DNA of 64,000 nucleotides from Trinickia sp. Y13 (GCF_029522115.1 NZ_JAKWFK010000001.1:641351-705350); one strand, 5' to 3'. Positions 53,099 through 62,327 are shown, counted from the stretch's first letter. Numbers and translations: made by a program. The notes: generated by a model not told the origin, from the sequence alone.

Positions 53099-54376
53099 AT
53101 GCATCGCGAATTCGAAGCCGTCCAATCGTCGTTCGAGACTTTCGTCGAGCAGCCCGACGATTCGACGCTGCTGATCGAAATGAGCGACAACGATGCCGTG
53201 CCCGTGCTCAAGATGCTGCAATTGCTCGATCAACAGCAAGGCGATGCGATATTCTTGATCTTTCCGTTTGCATGCAGCGCAATCGACACGTATGTGCAAA
53301 CGTGCATGGACGCGCTTGGACGTCAACTCGAAGAGGTGAATCGGGCGCGCGCCGAACACGGGGAAGCGCTCTGGCCGTTGTTGCCGCTGGCATGCTGTGA
53401 TCCAAGACGTGCGCCGCAGGACCGGTTGCGCGATGCCGTCGTGCATATCCGCGCACTCGTGTCGAAGCACGCGAAAGTCGTTTGGGCATGGTTGCCGTCG
53501 CCGCTCGGCGATGCCGCCGGCTTCGCACACGTGATGATGCAATGGCTGGCGCTGAGCGGTTTCGAAGACTGGATGGAGGGGCATCGCTTCTGCATCCGCG
53601 ACGATCGATATCATCCATGCCTGATTCCGCTCGCGCGGGAAAGAAAGGCGGAGCACGTATCGATCCTTTCGGTCGACTTTTCGTCCGAGAATGCGACGCG
53701 CAATCTGGTGGAGGTCGCAAACGATGAGGCGCAGCCGATTGCACAACGCATGCAGGCGCTGATGCAGATCGCCGCGATCGATCTTGCGCACGGTAGGCTA
53801 CCTGATGCACAGCGCAAGTATCGTGCGCTCTATGCGTTTCATGCAGAGGGACAGGATGCGACGGGCTGCGCGATGGCGTTGCAGGGGTTGGGCGACACAG
53901 CATTGCGACATGGATCGCAACGAGAGGCGAAGCAGTGGTATTTGCGGGCGCTGCAGGCGGGACTAAAGGGCCGCAATCTGCTCGGCGTTATCAATTCGCT
54001 GATGGCGGCCGGCCACTGCTGCAGCGCGCTCGGCGAACATGCGAGGTCGGCCGTTTATTTCGATCTGGCGAGCTGCGCTGCCGGTAGGTTGATGCTCGTG
54101 CATACGAAGGTGGAGGCGATGGAGAAGGCGGGCGCGGCACTGCTCGCGTGCGGCAACGGAGCGCAAGCTGCTAAGCGTTGGATCGACGCGAAGGGATTGT
54201 GTCAGCAGTTTGGCTGCGCACGGCAGCACGATCGCATCGTCGATCGCATCGTGTCGCTCTATGCTAAGGCCGGCCTAAAAGACGAGGCCAGAGCCTATGA
54301 GCTGGAAAAGAAGCGTTTCGGGACGCCGCGCGAGCGGGATGCGCAGAACGCCGCTCGATACGAGAGCGGGTCATAA
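53099..54376 (+). CDS. TPR-type putative effector adaptor between vgrG and RHS
   Basis: This is a 425-residue cytoplasmic protein. The N-terminal domain (residues about 1-190) is of unknown fold; the C-terminal half contains TPR-like helical pairs (AIDLAHGRLPDAQRKYRALY, GDTALRHGSQREAKQWYLRA, GHCCSALGEHARSAVYFDLA). It lies 16 bases after the DUF6484-like gene and 12 bases before the RHS gene. TPR-bearing proteins next to PAAR-RHS genes are likely chaperones or adaptors loading the effector on VgrG. No catalytic motif is seen. Confidence 0.7.
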   Translation: MHREFEAVQSSFETFVEQPDDSTLLIEMSDNDAVPVLKMLQLLDQQQGDAIFLIFPFACSAIDTYVQTCMDALGRQLEEVNRARAEHGEALWPLLPLACCDPRRAPQDRLRDAVVHIRALVSKHAKVVWAWLPSPLGDAAGFAHVMMQWLALSGFEDWMEGHRFCIRDDRYHPCLIPLARERKAEHVSILSVDFSSENATRNLVEVANDEAQPIAQRMQALMQIAAIDLAHGRLPDAQRKYRALYAFHAEGQDATGCAMALQGLGDTALRHGSQREAKQWYLRALQAGLKGRNLLGVINSLMAAGHCCSALGEHARSAVYFDLASCAAGRLMLVHTKVEAMEKAGAALLACGNGAQAAKRWIDAKGLCQQFGCARQHDRIVDRIVSLYAKAGLKDEARAYELEKKRFGTPRERDAQNAARYESGS

Positions 54377-54388
54377 AGGGGCACCGCA

Positions 54389-57300
54389 ATGAGCGATTCT
54401 GCAACCCGGTTGACGCACGCATCCGATTCGCCGCCGCATGAGGGTAAGCAATCGGACACGAAGGTGAATACGGCCTGCAATTCGCTCCTCGAAACAGCCA
54501 AGTCGACTTACGACCCGCTCAAGCAAACGTTCTCATCCAAGGGCGACGCGATCCATCACGTCAGCGAGGCTGTGAATGCGCTTGCCTCGCTTCAGGGTGC
54601 GCCTTCCCAGTTGCTCGATAGCGGCATTGCGCAGATACCGCTGCTAGACAAGATGCCGGGAATGCCGGCCGCAGTCATCGGCGCGGCGCATTTGGGCACG
54701 CCGCACGCGCACGATCATCCCCCGAGCGACGGCTTCCCGTTGCCCAGCATCGGCGCGACGATCGGCAGCGGCTGCTTGAGCGTGTTGATCGGGGGCCTCC
54801 CAGCCGCGCGTGTGACCGACATCGGCATCGCGCCGACCTGCTGCGGCATGACGCCATACTTCGACATCCAAACCGGGTCGAGCAATACGTTCATCGGCGG
54901 GATGCGCGCGGCGCGCATGGGCATCGATATGACGCGGCACTGCAATCCGATGGGGCATGCGGGGAAGTCCAGCCGAGAAGCAGAAGGAGCGGCGGCGAAA
55001 GGTGGTGAAATCGCGACCGAGGCGGCAGATGTATCGAGCCGGGCGCGCGGGATGGGGCGGGCAGGTATGGCGTGGAAGGCCGGTAACGCGGCGATCGGGC
55101 CGGGGTCCGGTGTCGCGGGCGCCGCCGACGACCTGTCGCAAGGGGAGGCCGCGGCAGCTGCGATGATGTCTGCCCAGACTGCCGCCGACATGGCGATGAT
55201 GTTGCTCGGCAGTTTGATGGGTAAGGATCCGGGGATCGAGCCGAGCATGGGCATGCTGTTGAATGGCAATGACACTGTTCTGATTGGCGGATTTCCGATC
55301 CCGGATTCGCAAATGATGTGGCATGGAGCGAAGCATGGACTCGGGAAGAAAATAAAAGCCCGAGGAGCCGCTAGGCAGAAAGCGGCCGCCCCATGCCGGA
55401 ATGGACATCCTGTCGATGTCGTCAAAGGCACCGCCGAGAACGAATTCGTCGACTATGCGCACGCCGTCGCCCCAGTGTTCAGCTGGGAGCGCTACTACTG
55501 CAGCGGTTGGCGCAACCAGGATGGAGCCCTTGGCTTCGGCTTTCGCCACAACTTCCAGCACGAATTACGCTTGTTTCGCACACGTGCGCTCTACGTGGAC
55601 CCATTGAACCGCGAGTATCAATTTCCGCGAAATGAAACCGGGCGCTATGAGGGTTCGTTTGCCGGTTACCGGCTGGAGCAAGGAAACGCATGTCGTTTTG
55701 TGCTGTGGCACGAAGTGGCCGGCAAATTGGAGTTCCAACGTCGCGACGAGAAAGACCGGATCGCCCGGCTAGTGCGCCAGATCAAGAACGGAGTCGAGAG
55801 CGAATTCCACTATGACGCGGCCGATGCGCTGACCGGCATCTCGCAGACAGACGAGCGCAACTGCGTTCGACATCTGATTCATTTCGCCTATGACAGTTTG
55901 CGGCGCATCGTGGAGGTCCTGATGACGCGCCGCGATGGCGCGCGTCATAGCATTGCCCGCTATACCTACACCGATGCGGGATGCTTGGCCACATCGACCG
56001 GCCCGCTCAATGCGGCCATGTCCTATGGGTACGACGAGCGGAAAAGGATGATCCGGGAGACGGATCGTAATGGCTTTGCTTTTGGCTACCGGTACGACAG
56101 TGAAAACCGCTGTATCGAAACGGTGGCTCAGGACGGGATGTGGCGTGTCACATTCGATTATTGTCCCGGTCGTACGATCGCCACTCACGCGGATGGTGGG
56201 ACTTGGACGTACTTCTACGACGAGTCGAAAACGGTCAACCGAATCGTCGATCCATACGGCAATGCGCTCGCGCGCGTCGTAGGGGAGGACGGCAGCATCG
56301 TGCTTGAAGTCGACGCCGTCGGCCGCGAACTGCAGTGGGTGTACGACGACAACGGTCGCAGCATAGGCCGCATCGATCGCTGGGGGAACTGCTGGCCGCC
56401 GAACTCGCAAACGCCGGTGCGCAACCGCCCGAACCGGTACGCGTTGCCTGCCACGCCGCTCGAGCAACAATGGGGCGGGGTTGATCGGCACTTATTGTTG
56501 GAGTCGCTGCTGTTGCCAACCGGCGTCGCGCGGTATGCGGCATCGCTCTTCGGGCAGGAGAGGCCAGAAGCAAAGCAGATGGAGGAACGAGATGCGGCCG
56601 GCCGGGTCGTGGCGCGTAAAGATGCCGCCGGGCGCGTCGAGCATCTAGTCCGCGATGTCGAGGGCAATGTAGTATGCAAACGCGACCGCGAAGGCGGCGA
56701 GTATCACTACTCGATCACGTCGTGGAATCTGTACGAAAGCGCGTGCGATCCGCTAGGCAAGCTTATCCGGTATCGCTATACAAACAAGGCCGAAATCTCG
56801 GCGATCATCGATCCCGCCGGCAACGAAAGCGGTTACGACTACGATTTGAGGGGACGGCTCGTTCGCGTCAGGCGTCACGGCGTCGTGCGCGAAACCTACA
56901 CGTACGATGGCGGCGATAGACTCGTCGAGAAGTGCGGCGCCGACGGCGAATGGCTGCTGCGCTTTGAGATCGGCGATAACGGGTTGCCGAGCAAACGCGC
57001 GTTGAAGAGCGGCGAGACGCATCACTATCAGTACGACACGCAGGGAAACTTTACAAACGCATCCACCGACCGGTTCCACGTGATGCTCGATTGGGACGCG
57101 AACGGTCGAATCGTTTCCGACCGACGCGATGGCTTAGGCGTCGAACATAAATACGCAAACAAGAAGCGTTCGAACACGACGTGGTTTGAGCGCTTTGCTG
57201 TGAGCTATGAGCCGAGCGGCCAAGGTGAAACCGTGATCCGCACACCAGCGGGGGGCATACACCGGATCTCGCGCGCGTCGGATGGTAGCGTGCTGGTGCA

Positions 57301-59290
57301 ATTGGGCAATGGCACGAATATGCTACGCCGGTTCGACGCCGACGGCAGATGCGAAGGGCGCATCGCGTGGCGGGACGATCAACCCGAACATTTTCAGGCG
57401 GCACAATACATTTACAGTGCAACCGGCGAGTTACGCGCGATCGCGAGCACATCGGGCGGTGTGATCGAGTATCGGTACGATGCGGCGCACCGGTTGATCG
57501 GGGAGTGGCGGTCCGGGTATCCGACACGCCAATTCGCCTATGACTGCGCGGGTAATCTGATATCGACGCCCGAATGCGCATCGATCCGCTATCTTGAAGG
57601 AAACCGCCTAGCAGGTGCATCGTCGGCGCGGTTTCGTTATGACGATCGCAATCATCTCGCCGAACAGCTCGATGGCAACGGCTGCCGCACGACTTATTCA
57701 TACAACAGCATGGGTCTGTTGACCGTTGTCGAGCGAAGCGACCGCGCAGAGGTGTGGACCGCCGATTACGACGGGCTCTGCAGGCGAATCTACCAGGGCC
57801 TTGGCGCGGCGCGTACGCTTTACTACTGGGATCAAGACCGCCTGGCGGCGGAAATCTATCCGGACGGGCGCGTTCGCTTTTATGTCTACGCGGATGAGTC
57901 GGCGCTTGTTCCGTTTATGTTCATCGACTACGCCTCGATCGAGGCTAAACCGCAAGACGGCAACGCGTATTTCGTGGTGACGAATCAAGTGGGCATGCCT
58001 GAGTGGATCGAAGGCGTCGGCGGAGATGTCGTGTGGCGTGCGCAAAGCATCGATCCTTATGGCTGGATCGATGTCGCGCCGGGTAATTCGATTACCTATG
58101 ACCTGAGGTTTGCGGGTCACCATTTCGATCCGGCGACACTGTTGCATTACAACCGGTTCCGAACCTACTGCCCGGTCTTGCGGCGTTACCTTCAGTCCGA
58201 CCCGGTGGGTCAGTCTGGTGGCGTCAATCTCTACGCCTATACGGCAAATCCCCTCGTGCAGGTTGATGTGCTGGGTTTGTCGACGTGTGAACCGGCGGCT
58301 AGCAATGAGACGGGCGGACCGGAAGGGCACGCCGTGGAGTCCGCGGGCGAACCGGAGGTCGTTGAAAAGGGCCCGGACGGAAAATACAGGCCGACGGGCG
58401 CACGTTACCCGAAACGTCTGATTCATGTACCGGATGCGGAGCGACCTGCGTTCGAGAAAGCGCGCGATGACGCAGACCAGATGAGGGCGGACTTCTTGAA
58501 AGCACTGAATGGCTTCCACCGAGTGACGGTGCTCCCGTTCGTGTTCAGGAAGAAAGACGGCTCATATCATGTGGGAGTGGCTGCGAGCAAGGATTGGGAC
58601 ACGATAAAAGCTGATCTGCCGAAGGTGGCAGCGGTTGCCGACGCGGCCAACATTCCTGACGGGCACAGGGTTGCCGGTGCGGACGAGATTCCTGCAGACA
58701 CATCTTATTCCCGCGTTTCCGGCTACAACCACGAAGAGGCAACTGACCACCATGCGGAGCAACGGGCGCTACGCTGGGCCGACGCGCAGCCGGACATCGA
58801 CGGATGTGCTTATTTGGCGCCGACAGAGCCGGTGTGCGAGGGATGCATGCTAGCCATCTACAATCGGATTCCCGCCGATTCGAATAAGAAAGCCAAGTTC
58901 GATCCAGACCACCCCGACACGCGCGTCATTGCGAAACTGGCGCAGGGGAAAGACTTCTACGATAAGAAGAACCTGCCGCGAGGACGTATCGTGGGCGTTA
59001 AGGCCGGGGCTATCGACGACGCCTTTGCTGGGCAATCAGGCGACAAAAAGATGCCTCAAGACGCAAAGCTGCAAGAAGTCGCAAGAAGATGGAAGGTCCC
59101 GAAGAAGATGGTGACGCGCTGGGTTCAACAGGAGGGGGCTGTCCACGAGGCGGCCGCGAAACAGCCCGACAAGAACAAGATGCCTAGTGAAGAAGCGCTT
59201 AAAGAAACAGCGAAGAAGTGGGAAGTCGAAGAAAAGGACTTGGCGTCATGGGTCAAGAAATTTCTTCGACAACAGAAGAAACTACAATGA
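54389..59290 (+). CDS. PAAR-RHS polymorphic toxin with deaminase-like C-terminal domain
   Basis: This 1633-residue T6SS effector has the following parts in order. A PAAR-like domain (about residues 85-190, with GSGCLSVLIGGLPAARVTDI) comes first, followed by a small hydrophobic region near 265. RHS/YD repeats run from about 370 to 1265, and the RHS core terminus is RYLQSDPVG (1266-1274)...DVLGL (ending 1297), after which the toxin is normally cleaved. The 336-residue tip has a deaminase-type zinc site: H1455-A-E1457 and P1481-V-C1483-E-G-C1486. At the end are two helix-turn-helix-like repeats (about 1553-1583 and 1596-1627). The likely activity is nucleobase deamination in prey cells; inferred, not shown. 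Confidence 0.85.
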   Translation: MSDSATRLTHASDSPPHEGKQSDTKVNTACNSLLETAKSTYDPLKQTFSSKGDAIHHVSEAVNALASLQGAPSQLLDSGIAQIPLLDKMPGMPAAVIGAAHLGTPHAHDHPPSDGFPLPSIGATIGSGCLSVLIGGLPAARVTDIGIAPTCCGMTPYFDIQTGSSNTFIGGMRAARMGIDMTRHCNPMGHAGKSSREAEGAAAKGGEIATEAADVSSRARGMGRAGMAWKAGNAAIGPGSGVAGAADDLSQGEAAAAAMMSAQTAADMAMMLLGSLMGKDPGIEPSMGMLLNGNDTVLIGGFPIPDSQMMWHGAKHGLGKKIKARGAARQKAAAPCRNGHPVDVVKGTAENEFVDYAHAVAPVFSWERYYCSGWRNQDGALGFGFRHNFQHELRLFRTRALYVDPLNREYQFPRNETGRYEGSFAGYRLEQGNACRFVLWHEVAGKLEFQRRDEKDRIARLVRQIKNGVESEFHYDAADALTGISQTDERNCVRHLIHFAYDSLRRIVEVLMTRRDGARHSIARYTYTDAGCLATSTGPLNAAMSYGYDERKRMIRETDRNGFAFGYRYDSENRCIETVAQDGMWRVTFDYCPGRTIATHADGGTWTYFYDESKTVNRIVDPYGNALARVVGEDGSIVLEVDAVGRELQWVYDDNGRSIGRIDRWGNCWPPNSQTPVRNRPNRYALPATPLEQQWGGVDRHLLLESLLLPTGVARYAASLFGQERPEAKQMEERDAAGRVVARKDAAGRVEHLVRDVEGNVVCKRDREGGEYHYSITSWNLYESACDPLGKLIRYRYTNKAEISAIIDPAGNESGYDYDLRGRLVRVRRHGVVRETYTYDGGDRLVEKCGADGEWLLRFEIGDNGLPSKRALKSGETHHYQYDTQGNFTNASTDRFHVMLDWDANGRIVSDRRDGLGVEHKYANKKRSNTTWFERFAVSYEPSGQGETVIRTPAGGIHRISRASDGSVLVQLGNGTNMLRRFDADGRCEGRIAWRDDQPEHFQAAQYIYSATGELRAIASTSGGVIEYRYDAAHRLIGEWRSGYPTRQFAYDCAGNLISTPECASIRYLEGNRLAGASSARFRYDDRNHLAEQLDGNGCRTTYSYNSMGLLTVVERSDRAEVWTADYDGLCRRIYQGLGAARTLYYWDQDRLAAEIYPDGRVRFYVYADESALVPFMFIDYASIEAKPQDGNAYFVVTNQVGMPEWIEGVGGDVVWRAQSIDPYGWIDVAPGNSITYDLRFAGHHFDPATLLHYNRFRTYCPVLRRYLQSDPVGQSGGVNLYAYTANPLVQVDVLGLSTCEPAASNETGGPEGHAVESAGEPEVVEKGPDGKYRPTGARYPKRLIHVPDAERPAFEKARDDADQMRADFLKALNGFHRVTVLPFVFRKKDGSYHVGVAASKDWDTIKADLPKVAAVADAANIPDGHRVAGADEIPADTSYSRVSGYNHEEATDHHAEQRALRWADAQPDIDGCAYLAPTEPVCEGCMLAIYNRIPADSNKKAKFDPDHPDTRVIAKLAQGKDFYDKKNLPRGRIVGVKAGAIDDAFAGQSGDKKMPQDAKLQEVARRWKVPKKMVTRWVQQEGAVHEAAAKQPDKNKMPSEEALKETAKKWEVEEKDLASWVKKFLRQQKKLQ

Positions 59291-59338
59291 CATCGGTTCG
59301 TACCTGTGTGATGACAGCGGGTCGGTCATTAGCCTCCC

Positions 59339-59375
59339 GTCGCAGCCATCGAAGCCTCCGGCGCCGAGATCGGCT
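59339..59375. repeat. 37-bp repeat, identical copy at 63757-63793
   Basis: A 37-bp stretch starting GTCGCAGCCATCGAAGCC is exactly repeated at 63757-63793. One copy lies just before the istA remnant; the other spans the start codon of the ISNCY-like transposase. This marks a recombination or insertion junction rather than a coding homology, because the two copies are read in different frames and strands. Confidence 0.7.
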
Positions 59376-59377
59376 AC

Positions 59378-60159
59378 CGGCAAGGGCTCGCCGCGCAAGG
59401 CCACGTCGACCGTCTCGGGCCTCGAAGTCCATCGCGCCTTGATTGCGTCCTGGCTCGAGCAGAACGTGCCCGGCACCGCGATTCTGGCCGCATTACGGCG
59501 CGAGCACGGCTACACCGGCAGCTATTCGTCGGTTTATCGCATGATCGTCTCGATCAACGCCGATCGTCCGCCCGACGCCACCGTGCCGCTGACCTTTGCG
59601 CCCGGCGAAGCCGCCCAAGTCGATTTCGGCGCCGGCCCGATGCTGCCCGACGCCGACGGTGTATTCCGGCGCACATGGGCGTTCGTGATGACGCTTGCCT
59701 TCTCGCGACACCAGTACGTCGAGTTCGTCTGGGACCAGACGGTCGCGACCTGGCTCGGGTGCCATCGCCGCGCTTTCGAATGGTTCGGTGTGTCCCCACG
59801 CGCGTGATCATCGATAACCCCAAGTGCGCGATCACACGGGTCTGCACCTCTGACCCAGTCGTGCAACGCGCCTATGCCGAATGCGCCGAAGGGTACGGAT
59901 TCCGCATCGATCCTTGCCCACCGGCTGATCCGCCCAAGAAGGGCATCGTGGAGGCCGGCGTCAAATACGTGAAGGGCAACTTCTTGCCGCTGCGCCAGTT
60001 CCGCGACTTCACGGATCTGAACACGCAAGCACGTCGTTGGGTCATGCACGAAGCGGGGCGCCGTATCCACGGCACCACCCGCAAAGTACCGCTTGAATTG
60101 TTCGAGATCGAGCGGCCGCTGATGCGGGAACTGCCCGCCGCTGCGCCCACCCGCCGGCA
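59378..60159 (+). pseudogene. IS21-family istA transposase remnant (frameshifted, N- and C-terminally truncated)
   Basis: The first frame (to 59807) encodes SVYRMIVSINADRPPDATVP, then FAPGEAAQVDFGAG and TWAFVMTLAFSRHQYVEFVW, the IstA catalytic core with the first DDE Asp. It stops at WFGVSPRA. Homology continues in another frame as VPTRVIIDNPKCAITRVC and ADPPKKGIVEAGVKYVKGNF (second Asp and Glu region), so a single-base deletion near 59790 broke the gene. The HTH N-terminus and the C-terminal third are missing, and no istB is present. It is non-functional. Confidence 0.85.
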
Positions 60160-60162
60160 TGT

Positions 60163-60376
60163 CCAAGGTGGTCAGCATTGGATGGTGGACATCGATCTGG
60201 AGAAGTTCTTCGATCGGGTCGACCATGACGTGCTGATGGCGCGAGTTGCGCGGCACGTGCAAGACAGAACAGTGCTGAAGCTGATTCGCCGCTTCCTAGA
60301 GGCGGGGATGATGACCGAGGGGCTGGTACAGGCGCGTACGGAAGGCACGCCGCAAGGCGGTCCGCTAACGCCACCA
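60163..60376 (+). pseudogene. Group II intron reverse transcriptase/maturase fragment fused to the istA remnant
   Basis: The reading frame changes family after RRHVQG and continues as WMVDIDLEKFFDRVDHDVLM, then VLKLIRRFLEAGMMTEGLVQ and TEGTPQGGPLTP. This is RT motif 2-4 of LtrA-like intron-encoded proteins. It is cut after PQGGPL, before the YADD active site, so it is inactive. The intron RNA domains are not recognisable nearby. It may be a recombination between an intron copy and IS21. Confidence 0.8.
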
Positions 60377-60610
60377 ACAACAGAGCAAACTGCCGCATAA
60401 AATGTAGCCTGCCCATTTCGAGGGTGTGTCTGGCGCCCTGGTCCAGAAGCTGTTCCAAGATCAACGCGCTGATGCACGTCGGAGACCTGGATACATTCCC
60501 TTGACAGCATATTCCATCGAGGCTATATTTCATATGTGGGCAGAGCGGCCCGCGCCACTAGCAAGGAGAGAGATGATGAAAAAAGGTCGGATTGTCTTCA
60601 GGAGGTGGTT

Positions 60611-60976
60611 ATGGGGTGGGAGGTTGAGTATTGCGACGCTTTCGGCGGCTGGTGGGATGGCTTGACGGAGGGCGAGCAAGAGTCCGTTGCGGTGTCGGTG
60701 GCGCTGCTTGAGCAATATGGTCCGGCGTTGCGTTACCCGCATTCAAGCGGAATCAACGGATCTCGACATGCGCACATGAGGGAGCTTCGCGTTCAACACG
60801 CAGGTCGTCCGTACCGTGTGTTGTATGCATTTGATCCTCGGCGAGCCGCTATTTTGTTGCTAGGTGGCGACAAAACTGGGGATGACCGTTGGTATGACGT
60901 GAACGTGCCAAGAGCCGATGCCTTATACGACGAGCATCTGGCTGAGTTGGGGAGTATGGGAGCCGACGATGGCTAA
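60611..60976 (+). CDS. higB: HigB/RelE-type toxin (Gp49-like)
   Basis: This 121-residue RelE/ParE-fold protein has the family segments EVEYCDAFGGWWDGLTEGEQ and MRELRVQHAGRPYRVLYAFDPRR, followed by AILLLGGDKTGDDRWYD. GGAGGTGG immediately before the ATG at 60611 fixes the start and excludes the longer frame from 60536. The basic residues R (in MRELR) and the RVLYAF core are as in HigB-type mRNA interferases that cleave at the ribosome. The antitoxin gene overlaps by eight bases, the toxin-first order typical of higBA. Confidence 0.88.
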   Translation: MGWEVEYCDAFGGWWDGLTEGEQESVAVSVALLEQYGPALRYPHSSGINGSRHAHMRELRVQHAGRPYRVLYAFDPRRAAILLLGGDKTGDDRWYDVNVPRADALYDEHLAELGSMGADDG

Positions 60977-61298
60977 AAAGTTTGCTGAATTGCGGGGCAA
61001 GATGTCACCGCAAGCACAAACGCGGGTAGACGCCCGTGTCAAGAAAGTAGTGGACGAAATGGCGTTGAGCGAACTGCGGCGTGCCAGAGGCCTTTCTCAA
61101 GAGGCCTTGGCTGTCGTGTTGCATGTGAAGCAACCTAGCATCGCCAAATTGGAGCAGCGTACTGATATGTATATCTCCACATTGCGAACGCATATTGAGG
61201 CGATGGGTGGGCAATTAGACATTGTCGCGAAGTTTCCTGAGGGAGCTGTACGGATAGCGAACTTTTCGTCACTGGAGTTCGAGGACAATCATGCTTGA
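60969..61298 (+). CDS. higA: HigA/XRE-family antitoxin
   Basis: This 109-residue protein has an XRE-type HTH: ELRRARGLSQEALAVVLHVK QPSIAKLEQRTDMY (about residues 38-72). It overlaps the toxin gene by eight bases and so is co-translated with it. It should bind and neutralise the HigB-like toxin and repress the operon. The C-terminal part is short (LDIVAKFPEGAVRIANFSS). Confidence 0.88.
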   Translation: MAKKFAELRGKMSPQAQTRVDARVKKVVDEMALSELRRARGLSQEALAVVLHVKQPSIAKLEQRTDMYISTLRTHIEAMGGQLDIVAKFPEGAVRIANFSSLEFEDNHA

Positions 61299-61378
61299 TT
61301 GCTTAGATAGCTGAGCCGCAGAAAAGCGCGCTGTCTAAAGCGTTCGCGGCTCTGGGATGTTCAGCCGGGGAACCTACA

Positions 61379-61813
61379 ATGAGAAATCCAATTGGGATAG
61401 CGCTGTGCGGCTTTTTGAGCATGTATTGCTTGACGGCGAATGCGCAGGCTGTGTATATCGATGCCTCGCAGACAGGGATGCAGTCGAACCGACTAGCGTA
61501 CGCCTTCAAAGAGAAGCTGAGACGTTCGTCCGCATTAAGGGTGGTCGATGACGTTAAAGACTCCGCGCTGCAAGTGCATCTCAGCTTGATGGACGTCGAT
61601 CCCAACTCATATGAGACCGCGTATTCAATCGCGTTCACTTTCACACAGCCTGGGTACCCTGGCGGTCTAACGTTCTACGACGGCTCAGCGGTCGGCGTAT
61701 GCGGGAGCAATCGGATTTCAGAATGCGCCGATAGTTTGGCGGCGCAAACCGACGATTTTGCGACGCAACTGCGAACGTTTGTTCAGCAAGCGTATTCACC
61801 GCATAAGAAATAG
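61379..61813 (+). CDS. Small secreted protein of unknown function
   Basis: This 144-residue protein has a signal peptide (MRNPIGIALCGFLSMYCLTANAQA, cleavage likely after AQA). The mature part contains ADSALQVHLSLMD-like strands, a GSAVGVCGSNRISECADSLA segment with two cysteines that could form a disulfide, and a lysine-tailed C-terminus. I do not recognise the family. Base composition is lower in GC and codon use is less biased than in the neighbouring genes, which fits acquisition. It is not a convincing immunity protein for the RHS toxin because that toxin should act in the cytoplasm. Confidence 0.65.
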   Translation: MRNPIGIALCGFLSMYCLTANAQAVYIDASQTGMQSNRLAYAFKEKLRRSSALRVVDDVKDSALQVHLSLMDVDPNSYETAYSIAFTFTQPGYPGGLTFYDGSAVGVCGSNRISECADSLAAQTDDFATQLRTFVQQAYSPHKK

Positions 61814-61978
61814 TGATCACTCGGGGGGGGGCGTAGCGCATTACCAGCTTTGTCGCCAAATGAAGCCGCCGGCCCGGATGACCGGCGGACGACACGTAGC
61901 TACGCAATGTCAAGCCGTAGTTGCACGGCGAACTGCCGATCGTTGGTTGACGGCCGCGACTGGATAACAGGCTGCCGT

Positions 61979-62055
61979 GCCGATGAGCACCGCCTCAATG
62001 ACCTTGACTCGTTCCAGTTCACGCATGCTCATGGTGATCAGTCCTGAACGAGTCA
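61979..62055 (-). pseudogene. ISNCY-like transposase N-terminal remnant
   Basis: Reading the minus strand gives ITMSMRELERVKVIEAVLIG, which aligns with ITMTMRELDRYKVIQAVAEG at the start of the intact transposase at 62328-63767. The similarity ends there. It is all that is left of a second element of the same family. The region 61814-61978 shows no gene and no recognised repeat. Confidence 0.65.
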
Positions 62056-62110
62056 CGGCGATCTCCGGCAGGTCAAAACCCCGCCAGAATGCGCCCAAAC
62101 CGCTCAACAC

Positions 62111-62160
62111 TGCGACATTTGAACTTTGCCCAGATACGACATTAGAACTTGGTTTCTACA
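62111..62160. repeat. ISNCY-like left-end repeat pair (first copy)
   Basis: Two ~20-bp units, TGCGACATTTGAACTT and TACGACATTAGAACTT, lie about 25 bases apart. They match the left-end units at 63816-63866 (AGCGGACATTTGAACTT, AGCGGACATTACAACTT). They mark the left terminus of the degraded element whose transposase remnant lies at 61979-62055. The next bases (62163 onward) are the right-end sequence of the following element. Confidence 0.65.
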
Positions 62161-62327
62161 CCCGATGTCCATGTCAAAGCCGGATTCAAATGTCCGGGTG
62201 CGGGCTAAGTTCAAATGTCCGCTTCCAGCTAATTAGAAATGTCGGGTTCGGCCGTTTGTCGGTTCTCATGGTTCTCGATAGCGGCAGCGTAGAAGGCATG
62301 TGGTTGAACGGGCAGGGCGCTCACGCC

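Noticed and set aside
61379..61813. Secreted small protein as the immunity protein for the RHS toxin
   Set aside because: It has a signal peptide, whereas a deaminase toxin acts in the cytoplasm; it is also separated from the toxin by about 2 kb of mobile elements.
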